Below the pieces are notes generated by a model, which was given only the letters and a program-made list of their open reading frames with translations, searched no databases and was not told the origin of the DNA. Positions 33,108 to 40,648 of a stretch of DNA of 46,871 bases are shown piece after piece. This stretch comes from a virus, in the IMG/VR virus record IMGVR_UViG_3300048017_000061, positions 1 to 46,871 of that record; one strand, written 5' to 3'. Position 1 is the stretch's first letter, and each line of letters starts with the position of its first letter. The translations under genes were made by a program, and so were the position numbers.

Positions 33108-33674
33108 TTACTTTCCTTTTTGGGAGTTGAGCTTCGCCGCAGCTACAAATAGCGGGTTCACGACAGCAGCTTGAGTAGTTTCTTCCTCACGTTGCTGGCG
33201 CGTGGCTGCGGCAACACCACCCGCTTTCACTTTTGACTTGAACAGGTCTGCGGTTTCTTTGTGCTTAGCACACAGTGCAGACCCATTCAGTTCAGCCAGT
33301 GTGTCAGTTGCCAAGTTCAAAGGCAGTGACATCGTTTTGATAGTGCCGCGAACGATGTCTGACATTGCAGACATGACAGCAGCACTGGATTCTTGTTCAG
33401 CTTTGATTGCAGCGATTTCAGCTTGTGCAGCATCAAACTTGGATTGCAATTCAGCCTGTGCAGCAGCGGAAGCATCCATCAAAGCTTGCAGTTCAGCCAC
33501 ACGAGTATCAGCTTCAGCAGTTGGCGACTCACCAGTTGAAGCTTGAGTTTCAGTGGTAGGATTTTCGCCAGTAGCGTTTGAGGCTTCATCAGTGGCAGCT
33601 TCAGCACTCAAGTCGATACCAGCAGCCATTGCTGCCAGTTCTTCTGGAGTTGGAATATGGGTTGGTCGAGGCAT
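33108..33674 (-). CDS. Internal in-frame start: separate scaffold protein (Nu3-like)
   Basis: Within the protease gene an ATG at 33674 (MPRPTHIPTPEEL) is preceded by AAGGA six bases away, better than most starts in the region. It would produce the 188-residue coiled-coil domain alone, as lambda Nu3 is made from within C. It lies exactly at the protease/scaffold border. Confidence 0.6.
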   Translation of the reverse strand: MPRPTHIPTPEELAAMAAGIDLSAEAATDEASNATGENPTTETQASTGESPTAEADTRVAELQALMDASAAAQAELQSKFDAAQAEIAAIKAEQESSAAVMSAMSDIVRGTIKTMSLPLNLATDTLAELNGSALCAKHKETADLFKSKVKAGGVAAATRQQREEETTQAAVVNPLFVAAAKLNSQKGK

Positions 33675-34583
33675 GTTTGTTCCTTCAAGATGATTCGCAT
33701 TATCAGCGTTAGCTGTGCTGTCCGCAATTGTAGCACCAACTACTGTTGAGTTGTTGGCAGGAATGAATTTAGATTTTGTCGTTATAAAGGCTTCGGTATA
33801 GCTTTTGAGGCCATCCACAAGTCCTACAGCGACTGCTTGCTCACCAATAAACTCCCTGCCTTGACCAAACTTGGTATCAGCCGCAACAGTAGAAACACCA
33901 CGGCGCTCAGCAACGTAGTTCAGGAAAATGCTTGACAGGTAGTCAGCTTGAGCCTGTGCAATTTCAACAGCAGCATCACTGATAGGTTCAGCAGGGTGTC
34001 CCAAGGCTTTAAATTTGCCAGAACGAACTACAACAGCATCAATACCGTCTTGCTTGAGTTGCTCGTAACGACTCATCATGACCATGATTGTACCAATACT
34101 ACCTGCAATGGTAGTAGTTGAAACATAAGTTTCACGAGCAGCTACACCAAGCCACAGGGCTGCACTTGCCATTGCTGAAGGTGAATAAGCAATAATGGGT
34201 TTTACTTTATCGACGTTTTGAATGAACTTTGCAGTCTCGCTTACACCAGATACAGCACCACCACCAGACTTAATAACAAGCATGATGGATTTAACGTCAG
34301 GATTGCGAGTAGCAGCAACCAAAGCTTCTTGGATGTCGCCATAACCTGTGATGCCAAAGATTGGACCCCAGTAACCGAAAGTTGCGTCAGCAAGTGGTCC
34401 TTGGATTGTGATAAGTCCTACATTGTCAATGACAGATAGGTAAGGTGCTGTTGTACCATCATCTTCTTCGTCATCACTCATGTACGCCTGACCAGCAGGT
34501 GTACTCATGTGGGCTGTATATTTTTCAATCGAGCTTTTGGCTTCAAAGTATGAGGCTTCAGAGCCAAACCAAATTTCATTCAT
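33108..34583 (-). CDS. S49-family head maturation protease with C-terminal scaffold domain
   Basis: 491 residues from the ATG at 34583, with AGGA upstream; an in-frame start 25 codons earlier lacks a ribosome site. The N-terminal 290 residues are a SppA/ClpP-like serine protease: VGLITIQGPL, GGGAVSGVSETA, SPSAMASAALWLGVAA with the catalytic Ser, and VRSGKFKALGHP. The C-terminal 200 residues are Ala/Glu/Gln-rich coiled coil (ADTRVAELQALMDASAAAQAE...) typical of a scaffold. The lambda C/Nu3 arrangement is the model: the protease cleaves scaffold and itself in the prohead. Confidence 0.9.
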   Translation of the reverse strand: MNEIWFGSEASYFEAKSSIEKYTAHMSTPAGQAYMSDDEEDDGTTAPYLSVIDNVGLITIQGPLADATFGYWGPIFGITGYGDIQEALVAATRNPDVKSIMLVIKSGGGAVSGVSETAKFIQNVDKVKPIIAYSPSAMASAALWLGVAARETYVSTTTIAGSIGTIMVMMSRYEQLKQDGIDAVVVRSGKFKALGHPAEPISDAAVEIAQAQADYLSSIFLNYVAERRGVSTVAADTKFGQGREFIGEQAVAVGLVDGLKSYTEAFITTKSKFIPANNSTVVGATIADSTANADNANHLEGTNMPRPTHIPTPEELAAMAAGIDLSAEAATDEASNATGENPTTETQASTGESPTAEADTRVAELQALMDASAAAQAELQSKFDAAQAEIAAIKAEQESSAAVMSAMSDIVRGTIKTMSLPLNLATDTLAELNGSALCAKHKETADLFKSKVKAGGVAAATRQQREEETTQAAVVNPLFVAAAKLNSQKGK

Positions 34584-34611
34584 GGCGATTCCTAACAGGT
34601 TATTCTTTGCA

Positions 34612-34617
34612 ATTATA
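34612..34617 (-). promoter_or_regulatory. Possible promoter for the head genes
   Basis: The minus strand reads TATAAT (34617-34612), a perfect -10, preceded by TG. No good -35 is at 16-18 bases. Transcription would start near 34605, 22 bases before the protease ATG. Confidence 0.35.
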
Positions 34618-34682
34618 CAGTTTAAGTGTGTTAAAACTGGTCTGCCAAACTTTAGCACAGTCTGTTGTAAACTGCAAATAAA

Positions 34683-34889
34683 TCATTCCTCGTTTGAATT
34701 TGATTTAGCTAAGCTTTGTTTTTGCAGTTCTTGAACTTGTAGCTGTTGCACGATCTGAGTTTCAAGTTTGTTCATCACAGTCCGAGACTGCTTTGCTTGA
34801 AGCTCACCAAGTCCTGTCATAATGGCTTCAATGTCTTGGCCACTTAAATCTTTGAGTGTGAAAGTTTGTTGAGGTTTACTTGTTTGCAT
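34683..34889 (-). CDS. Small helical protein of unknown function
   Basis: 68 residues, Gln-rich and probably coiled coil (LGELQAKQSRTVMNKLETQI, QQLQVQELQKQSLAKS). A GGGAA element precedes the ATG. It lies at the end of the fibre module, before the head promoter candidate. No family is recognised; a fibre chaperone or accessory is possible. Confidence 0.6.
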   Translation of the reverse strand: MQTSKPQQTFTLKDLSGQDIEAIMTGLGELQAKQSRTVMNKLETQIVQQLQVQELQKQSLAKSNSNEE

Positions 34890-34900
34890 ATCTAATTCCC

Positions 34901-35320
34901 TTACGGATAACGAACTTTTATTTCAGCAACTTTGGCTAACCACTGTTCCATAGTTGCCTCACCACGTTGCACTTTAAAAAATAGTGGATCAGACTCGGTA
35001 CGATAAGCCTCGGCGCGTTGCGCTTCGGCTTGCGCTACATACTCAGCTTGTTGCTGTGCAAGTTCCTGGGAGGTTAGTTCCAAAATATTCCAAGTCTGAG
35101 TCCAGTGACCATCAACTAACACAGGAGTGCTTTCTTCAACACGCTGCAATTTAGGGTCGTATGTGGGAATTTCAACTCGCACAACAGGCAGCACACCCCA
35201 ACTTGCCAGCAGTCCGTCCGTGGGATCTTTTGGAAAGCTGGTTTGCGGGTTGTCGCGGCGTAGAACGTCAATACCATAAGGGTACTGCTTGACAGTATTG
35301 TTTTCGATGAGTGCGTACAT
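34901..35320 (-). CDS. Tail fibre-associated protein (assembly chaperone-like)
   Basis: 139 residues. The N-terminal MYALIENNTVKQYPYGIDVLRRDNPQTSFP and the C-terminal AEAYRTESDPLFFKVQRGEATMEQWLAKVAEIKVRYP follow a pattern seen in many phage fibre-neighbour proteins (xxYA.ESDPLF.k..RGE.T...W). These are usually annotated as tail fibre assembly or hypothetical proteins. The middle is Gln/Ala coiled coil. Located between small helical genes and the propeller gene. Confidence 0.65.
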   Translation of the reverse strand: MYALIENNTVKQYPYGIDVLRRDNPQTSFPKDPTDGLLASWGVLPVVRVEIPTYDPKLQRVEESTPVLVDGHWTQTWNILELTSQELAQQQAEYVAQAEAQRAEAYRTESDPLFFKVQRGEATMEQWLAKVAEIKVRYP

Positions 35321-35323
35321 GGG

Positions 35324-35560
35324 TTACTCCAACTGTGACTGGATAACTTCCAGCATGATTTGAGCTTTCTTCTGCTCCAAAATAGACGACTGCATCAGCC
35401 CGGTGATTTGCTCTTTGAACTGCTGAAGTTCGGGATCGTCGCCAATACGCTCAATGGCAAGACGGAAGTTGTCGATATTAACCTGATACTCCGTGACTTC
35501 GCGAATACGAGCATCAAGTGCACTGGTAAGAATTTCTTTTTGATAAGTATTGTTGATCAT
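35324..35560 (-). CDS. Small coiled-coil protein in the tail fibre module
   Basis: 78 residues, almost entirely charged helix (ALDARIREVTEYQVNIDNFRLAIERI). Such short helical proteins accompany the ESDPLF-type gene in other phages and may help fibre folding. Separated from its neighbours by a few bases. Confidence 0.65.
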   Translation of the reverse strand: MINNTYQKEILTSALDARIREVTEYQVNIDNFRLAIERIGDDPELQQFKEQITGLMQSSILEQKKAQIMLEVIQSQLE

Positions 35561-35562
35561 GA

Positions 35563-36618
35563 TTAAATTTCTGTAAAAGCTACGCCATTGCCAACGTTTG
35601 GAGGCAGTGTAGTTGGATTGGCAAACTTAGTTCCAAATCCACTGCTGCTCCAAGGGTATGCAGTAATAAAGGGACTACTTGAGTGAGCAACTGCAATAGC
35701 CGTACCAGAAGGGCTAAAACCTACGCTTTGGCCAGTGCTTGCAGGCAGCGTACCGGGGTTGGCAAATTTAGTTCCAAATCCGCCACTACTCCAAGGATAT
35801 ACTGTGATATTGGGACTGGTAGTGTGCGCAACTGCAATAACGTTACCAGAAGGGCTAAAAGCTACTTCGTTTGCATTGTTTGGAGGCAATATACTAGGTT
35901 CGGCAAATTTAGTGCCAAATCCACTACTGCTCCAAGGGTACGCATAGATATAAGGACTACCAAGGCTCGCAACTGCAATAGCATCTCCTGAAGGGCTAAA
36001 AGCTACGCCGTTGCCGTTGGCTGTGGGTGTTGTACTAGGATTGGCGAATTTAGTTCCAAATCCACTACTGCTCCAAGGGTATGCATTGATGTAAGGACCA
36101 AAGAAGTCGCTATAAGCAACTGCAATAGTGTCACCAGAAGGGCTAAAAGCTACACCGTTGCCACTACCGGTAGGTAGCGTAGCAGGATTGGCGAATTTAG
36201 TACCAAATCCACTGCTACTCCAAGGATATACTGTGATATAGGGACTGTTATTGTGCGCAAATGCAATAGCGTCACCAGAAGGGCTAAAAACTACATCAAA
36301 GCAGCTTGTACCTACAGGCAGCGTACCGGGGTTAGCGAATCTAGTTCCAAATCCACTGCTACTCCAAGGATATGCTGTGACAATTAAACTACCAGCGTTT
36401 GCGATGGCAATAGCGTTACCAGAAGGGCTAAAAGCTACTGCGTTGCCAATCCCAGTAGGTAGCGTACTGGGATTGGCGAATTTAGTACCAAATCCACTAC
36501 TACTACTCCAAGGATATGCTGTGATATACGGAGTACCGGAGTGAGCAACGGCAATAAACTGCTGTTTAGGGGCAGCAGCCGCAGTAGCAGTTGCCCCAAT
36601 TAATTTTTGAGCCAACAT
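35563..36618 (-). CDS. Seven-bladed beta-propeller fibre protein
   Basis: 351 residues from the ATG at 36618 that overlaps the upstream fibre stop (TAATG). After a short Ala-rich leader, seven repeats of about 46 residues run to the end. Each has the form ITAYPWSSSGFGTKFANP, a variable TLP turn, then VAFSPSGxAIAVAH. The N-terminus supplies FIAVAHS and the C-terminus stops after NGVAFTEI, so first and last blade share strands, the closure typical of WD40-like propellers. Conserved GFGTKF and FSPSG resemble WD40/NHL-type repeats without the WD pair. Probably a sugar- or receptor-binding head at the fibre tip. Confidence 0.85.
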   Translation of the reverse strand: MLAQKLIGATATAAAAPKQQFIAVAHSGTPYITAYPWSSSSGFGTKFANPSTLPTGIGNAVAFSPSGNAIAIANAGSLIVTAYPWSSSGFGTRFANPGTLPVGTSCFDVVFSPSGDAIAFAHNNSPYITVYPWSSSGFGTKFANPATLPTGSGNGVAFSPSGDTIAVAYSDFFGPYINAYPWSSSGFGTKFANPSTTPTANGNGVAFSPSGDAIAVASLGSPYIYAYPWSSSGFGTKFAEPSILPPNNANEVAFSPSGNVIAVAHTTSPNITVYPWSSGGFGTKFANPGTLPASTGQSVGFSPSGTAIAVAHSSSPFITAYPWSSSGFGTKFANPTTLPPNVGNGVAFTEI

Positions 36619-38276
36619 TATGCATTCCCCACTCTGGCACCGTAGATTGAACCACCAATTCTCCAAAGAGTTATAACGGTTGCACTTGATGTATTAAGTG
36701 TTGGTGGACCACCACCATCTGTCTTCCAAGCTATACCTCCCATAGAATTCCATGAAATAGTATATGAGGCGCTAGCGATAACCGTAAGTGTAATCGATTG
36801 ACCATCCACCCAAGTGCCAGCAGTTGGTGTTGAACTGGCTGTAAGCGACCAAATTTGGATTGAGCCGTTATTGGGAGATATTGCTGGTGTAGTACCGGTG
36901 ATTACAAACACTTCTTCTCTATATCCGTCATTGAGGATCAGTCCAGAAGCAGTACCTGTATTGATAATTGGACTTGTTAAAGTTTTATTGGACAAGGTTT
37001 CACTACCATTAGGTGTTATGAAATCAGTACCTGCACCCTTTGTATCTAATACTTTGCCCCAATTCATCGAAGTAGTGCCTAATGTATCAGTGGATTTAAA
37101 GTTACAATCAAATGTAAGACCACCATTTATAGTTCCTGAATCAACGCCTACCGAAGCAGCAGCTAGCTCCGAAGAAGTATTTGCATCTGCTGCCCTAGAC
37201 CATGTTGTTGTTGCTACCACATAGATACCATTAGCAGAAGATGTTGTCTGATTCTTGACTAAAACACGATCACCAACCGCAAGAGCAATGCCGTCAATGG
37301 TTTGTGTGCTGCTCAAAGAAATGTTGGCTGTTGTTGCGGCTCGCACAGACTTCTTGACCCACGCATCAGGAAGCTTCTCAAGTGTAAGTACGGGTATGTC
37401 TGCTGCCGATAAAGCGCGGAACGTTGGCGTACCACTTGAGCCATCGGGGGCCGCAAAAACCGTGTTCGCCGTCTGGTTAGTAAAGGCTGCTGTTAAGCTG
37501 CCGCTTGATGTAATTGGAGAGCCAGTAACATCAAAAATTGGGGGCATAGATAAGCCCACCGAAGTTACGGTGCCTGAACCACCACCGCCGCTTACAGATG
37601 TCCAAGCTGTGCCGGTCCATGCCTCAAGCGCAGTACCTGTCCAGCGAACTGCATCTGGCAGCAGTGTGCCAGTAATGTAGCCACTACCACTATTAGCGTC
37701 AACACGGAAAACAACACCTAGAAACTGATGTGCTGCAGTAGCAGGAGGTACATTAGTGTAACCACCACTTGCACCTAAATAAATCTTGTCACCAGTCACA
37801 AATGTGCTGGTATCCACACCCTTGATCTCACCCAAGACCAACATACGGCCTTCAGCTTGGTCTGCGGTGGTTTCGTCAAGAACTCCGACAGCAAGTTTTG
37901 CGGGATCGTCTGCACGAGCCGCACCAACTGTAACTGAATTTTCAGAAGTTCCAACTTGATAAACTGGCGTACCTTTAGCAAGCGTAGTTCCGCTTACATT
38001 CTTTACTGTTTCGTAAATGGTTTTGGCATTAACACGGTCTGTATTTGCCCACTGTGTACCTGTGTACACTAAGGCATCTCCTGCTACAGGTGTTAAGGCA
38101 TTTACATCTGCTAGACCTTCCAATGTACCACTACCAACTTTGACTATATAAGTTCCGTTGTTAATGTATATCTTTCGGTCAGCCATATTAACACCAAGCT
38201 CACCACTGCCTAAGTCACTGGTTGTTGGTATTTTTCCGTCTACATTTGAGCGTTTGACCTTGAGTGTGTTGGCCAT
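36618..38276 (-). CDS. Tail fibre protein
   Basis: 552 residues. The N-terminus (MANTLKVKRSNVDGKIPTTSD, LGSGELGVNMADRKIYINNG) is the short repeat used by many fibres to attach to the tail. A middle beta domain (KGTPVYQVGTSENSV...GEIKGVDTSTF...GDKIYLGASGGYT) and a Gly linker (SGGGGSGTVTSVGLSMP) follow. One copy of the TIDGIALAVGDRVLVKNQTT domain shared with the other fibre and the tip protein comes next. The end is a small beta domain. Coupled to the propeller gene by TAATG, which suggests they work as one fibre. Confidence 0.85.
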   Translation of the reverse strand: MANTLKVKRSNVDGKIPTTSDLGSGELGVNMADRKIYINNGTYIVKVGSGTLEGLADVNALTPVAGDALVYTGTQWANTDRVNAKTIYETVKNVSGTTLAKGTPVYQVGTSENSVTVGAARADDPAKLAVGVLDETTADQAEGRMLVLGEIKGVDTSTFVTGDKIYLGASGGYTNVPPATAAHQFLGVVFRVDANSGSGYITGTLLPDAVRWTGTALEAWTGTAWTSVSGGGGSGTVTSVGLSMPPIFDVTGSPITSSGSLTAAFTNQTANTVFAAPDGSSGTPTFRALSAADIPVLTLEKLPDAWVKKSVRAATTANISLSSTQTIDGIALAVGDRVLVKNQTTSSANGIYVVATTTWSRAADANTSSELAAASVGVDSGTINGGLTFDCNFKSTDTLGTTSMNWGKVLDTKGAGTDFITPNGSETLSNKTLTSPIINTGTASGLILNDGYREEVFVITGTTPAISPNNGSIQIWSLTASSTPTAGTWVDGQSITLTVIASASYTISWNSMGGIAWKTDGGGPPTLNTSSATVITLWRIGGSIYGARVGNA

Positions 38277-38293
38277 TTGGTATATACCTTAAA

Positions 38294-38317
38294 ACAGGAC
38301 TCTATATAGAGTCCTGT
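38294..38317 (-). terminator. 24-base perfect palindrome between two fibre genes
   Basis: ACAGGACTCTAT / ATAGAGTCCTGT is perfectly symmetrical and is followed on the minus strand by TTTTAAGG. Probably a terminator or an mRNA-stabilising stem; an operator cannot be excluded. Confidence 0.6.
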
Positions 38318-38334
38318 GATTTTACAACAAAACT

Positions 38335-39915
38335 TCAGAAAGTTCCACAGTCAACTGTGACGCCATCAAACGTTGACAAGTTTGTAATGGAGCCGCCAGA
38401 AATACTTACGTTATCACTCGCTTGGACAGCCATAGAGTTAAGGCCCAAAGTTGATCGAGCAGTAGCAGCATCTGCGTCATCCACAAGACTTCGACCGAAA
38501 GCCGTGAAACTTGTCATTGCAAATGTGTCAACTCCTGTGGAGTAGATCAACTGGTTTGCAGCAGTAGTCAAGCCAGCCAAGGCTGTAAGAGTTGCATCTA
38601 AAGCCTGTGCATCAGTGATGCCGTAGCCAGACAATGTGGTAGGATTTGTACCAGCGCTGACCCGACCATAAGCATCAACAGTCACGCTACGGTAAGTACC
38701 AGCAGTACCAATTGTAGCCAAGTCAATGCTGTCAGAGTTTACAACAATTCGTGTAGAAGAGGCTGTAGCAATGTCAATTTGATTGCCAGTTTTTGTCAAA
38801 CCGGCTCCAGCAATTATTTGACCAGCGCCACTGAACTGTACAAACGTAATTGCAGTAGACTCCAGTGTACCACCTTGGTCAACAGTACACAGATAACCAA
38901 TATCAGCGTTAACTGTACCTTTTTCCACAAACAGATATGCAGAAGGCAGTTCAGACCAGAGGCTCATGTCTGCAGCACGTGCCCATGCACCAGCAGACAC
39001 AACATACACACCGTTTTGTGAGGCTGTAGACTGATCCTTCAGCAGAACACGATCACCAGCAATTAGGGCAATACCGTCAATGGTCATTGTGCCAGACAGA
39101 GATGCAATGTTTGCAGTCGAAGCAGCCACAACAGATGCTTTAGGATCAAGGCCCTGCACCAGTGTATCAACTTCAGTCTTGGTATAAGCATCGGTAATAC
39201 CGTAGCCAGACAAAGTTGTAGGTTTACCAGTAATGGAAGTCCATGCTGGTGTGATGGTAACAGCAGCACCTGTACCGGTTGCACGACCTTTTGCATCAAA
39301 TGTGATAGGTGTTACAGCAGTAGCAGAGTTGTTGTAAGTACCAGCAGTCACACCGCTGTTAGCCAGTGTCAAAGAAACCGAAGTTGAACCTGAACCACTC
39401 AAGTCACCGTTAAATGTGATTGTCTGGTTTGCAGTCAGATAGGTGGCGGTATCCAGTGTCCATGTGTTTGCAGCAGTCTTTTTCAGCAGACCACTTGTAC
39501 CAGCCAATGCACCGATAGCAGACAAATCTGCATCATAAGCCTGAACATCAGTACCAATGACAAGTCCAAGGTTTGTACGCGCACCAGCAGCGTTTGCAGC
39601 ACCTGTACCACCATTGGCAAGTGCAACAGTACCAGTCACATTGGCGGCATTACCAGCAATATCACCAGTAACCTTACTACCAGCTAAGCTTGTGATCCAT
39701 GATGGGTTAGCATATGAGCCATTCAAACTCACTACATAACCGGAACCAGCAATAGGTTTTACGGTAGTGGCAGTGCCACCAGCACCACCTGTACCAAAAC
39801 CATAGTACAGGACATCATCCTGTTCGTTGTATGCCAATTCCGCATTGGCAAGTGAAGCTGGTGCGCCAGCAGCACCACCAGCGGCGCGTCTTTTTATGCG
39901 AACAAGATTGCTCAT
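38335..39915 (-). CDS. Tail fibre protein
   Basis: 526 residues. N-terminus MSNLVRIKRRAAGGAAGAPASLANAELAYNEQ is the attachment type typical of phage fibres, followed by GTVALANGGTGAANAAGARTNLG, the well-known fibre repeat. One copy of the shared TMTIDGIALIAGDRVLLKDQ domain sits at about 265-360. A second LSGYGITDAQ repeat follows, and the end is a short C-terminal part. Probably a trimeric side fibre. Confidence 0.85.
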   Translation of the reverse strand: MSNLVRIKRRAAGGAAGAPASLANAELAYNEQDDVLYYGFGTGGAGGTATTVKPIAGSGYVVSLNGSYANPSWITSLAGSKVTGDIAGNAANVTGTVALANGGTGAANAAGARTNLGLVIGTDVQAYDADLSAIGALAGTSGLLKKTAANTWTLDTATYLTANQTITFNGDLSGSGSTSVSLTLANSGVTAGTYNNSATAVTPITFDAKGRATGTGAAVTITPAWTSITGKPTTLSGYGITDAYTKTEVDTLVQGLDPKASVVAASTANIASLSGTMTIDGIALIAGDRVLLKDQSTASQNGVYVVSAGAWARAADMSLWSELPSAYLFVEKGTVNADIGYLCTVDQGGTLESTAITFVQFSGAGQIIAGAGLTKTGNQIDIATASSTRIVVNSDSIDLATIGTAGTYRSVTVDAYGRVSAGTNPTTLSGYGITDAQALDATLTALAGLTTAANQLIYSTGVDTFAMTSFTAFGRSLVDDADAATARSTLGLNSMAVQASDNVSISGGSITNLSTFDGVTVDCGTF

Positions 39916-39924
39916 AACGTTTCC

Positions 39925-40263
39925 TTAAAAATTTCCACCATCTGTCACGCTTGACTGCGGTGTGTTAATCCATTTGTTTTGTGAAAAAGCCAAAAGATCA
40001 CCAGAACCCAAAGAAGACAGCGCAATTGGATAACCACCAATTAAGCTTGGCCCTTCCGGTCCCTGTGCACCTTGCTCACCTGTATCACCCTTATCGCCCT
40101 TATCACCTTTTTCACCTACAAAAAATGGTGAAAGCTGAAGTTCAACATTGCTGTTTAACTTGCTAGTAGGTAGTTTAAGCTCAACGCTACCCTCAACACC
40201 TTCTACAGTGTTGGTTAAAGTAAGTTCATAACTTACTGTTGGAGTAAGGTTAAGCTGAAACAC
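39925..40263 (-). CDS. Collagen-like fibre-linked protein
   Basis: 112 residues. A beta N-terminal part (VSYELTLTNTVEGVEGSVELKL) is followed by an uninterrupted collagen-like G-x-y run (GEKGDKGDKGDTGEQGAQGP) and a short SLIGGYPIALSSLGSGDLLAFSQNKW tail, which recurs in fibre N-termini. G-x-y runs trimerise phage fibres. Overlaps the next upstream gene by 14 bases. Confidence 0.75.
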   Translation of the reverse strand: MFQLNLTPTVSYELTLTNTVEGVEGSVELKLPTSKLNSNVELQLSPFFVGEKGDKGDKGDTGEQGAQGPEGPSLIGGYPIALSSLGSGDLLAFSQNKWINTPQSSVTDGGNF

Positions 40264-40630
40264 GAGTTGACTCTCTGATAATCATGATTTGCTGAGTAGT
40301 CGTGTACAAGAAATCACCTGCAGGTGTTTCAAATCTTACGTCAATTTCAGCAACACCCAAAGGCCAAGCACTAGATGATCCAGAACTGCGAATACGAAGA
40401 TCACCAGTAGCAGCGTTCAACCATGTAAACACAAGCGTGTCGATCAGAACATCTCCAAGCGTGCGGATTTGAGCTTTACCAATCCAGTTGGTAAAGTCTT
40501 GTGTTTGACCATCTGTAGGTGCCAATCTACCAGATAAGTCAAGTGTTGCACCGCGTTTATGTTCGTAAACCATTTTTAGCCTGCCGTTTGGTGTGTATTC
40601 TATTTTAAAGTTTCCATGTCTTAATGACAA
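40250..40630 (-). CDS. Unrecognised beta-rich protein next to fibre genes
   Basis: 126 residues. KIEYTPNGRLKMVYEHKRGATLDLSGRL and LIDTLVFTWLNAATGDLRIRSSG look like a BppU-N or Ig-like sandwich. Such domains anchor receptor-binding proteins in other phages. The resemblance is general; function is inferred from context. Confidence 0.5.
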   Translation of the reverse strand: MSLRHGNFKIEYTPNGRLKMVYEHKRGATLDLSGRLAPTDGQTQDFTNWIGKAQIRTLGDVLIDTLVFTWLNAATGDLRIRSSGSSSAWPLGVAEIDVRFETPAGDFLYTTTQQIMIIRESTRVSA

Positions 40631-40648
40631 TCGAAGCGTTTTCGTGTA

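Noticed and set aside
35563-36618. Plus-strand open frames across the propeller repeats (about 35683-36544)
   Set aside because: They are shadows of the regular repeat; the minus-strand frame has perfect repeat logic and a coupled start.
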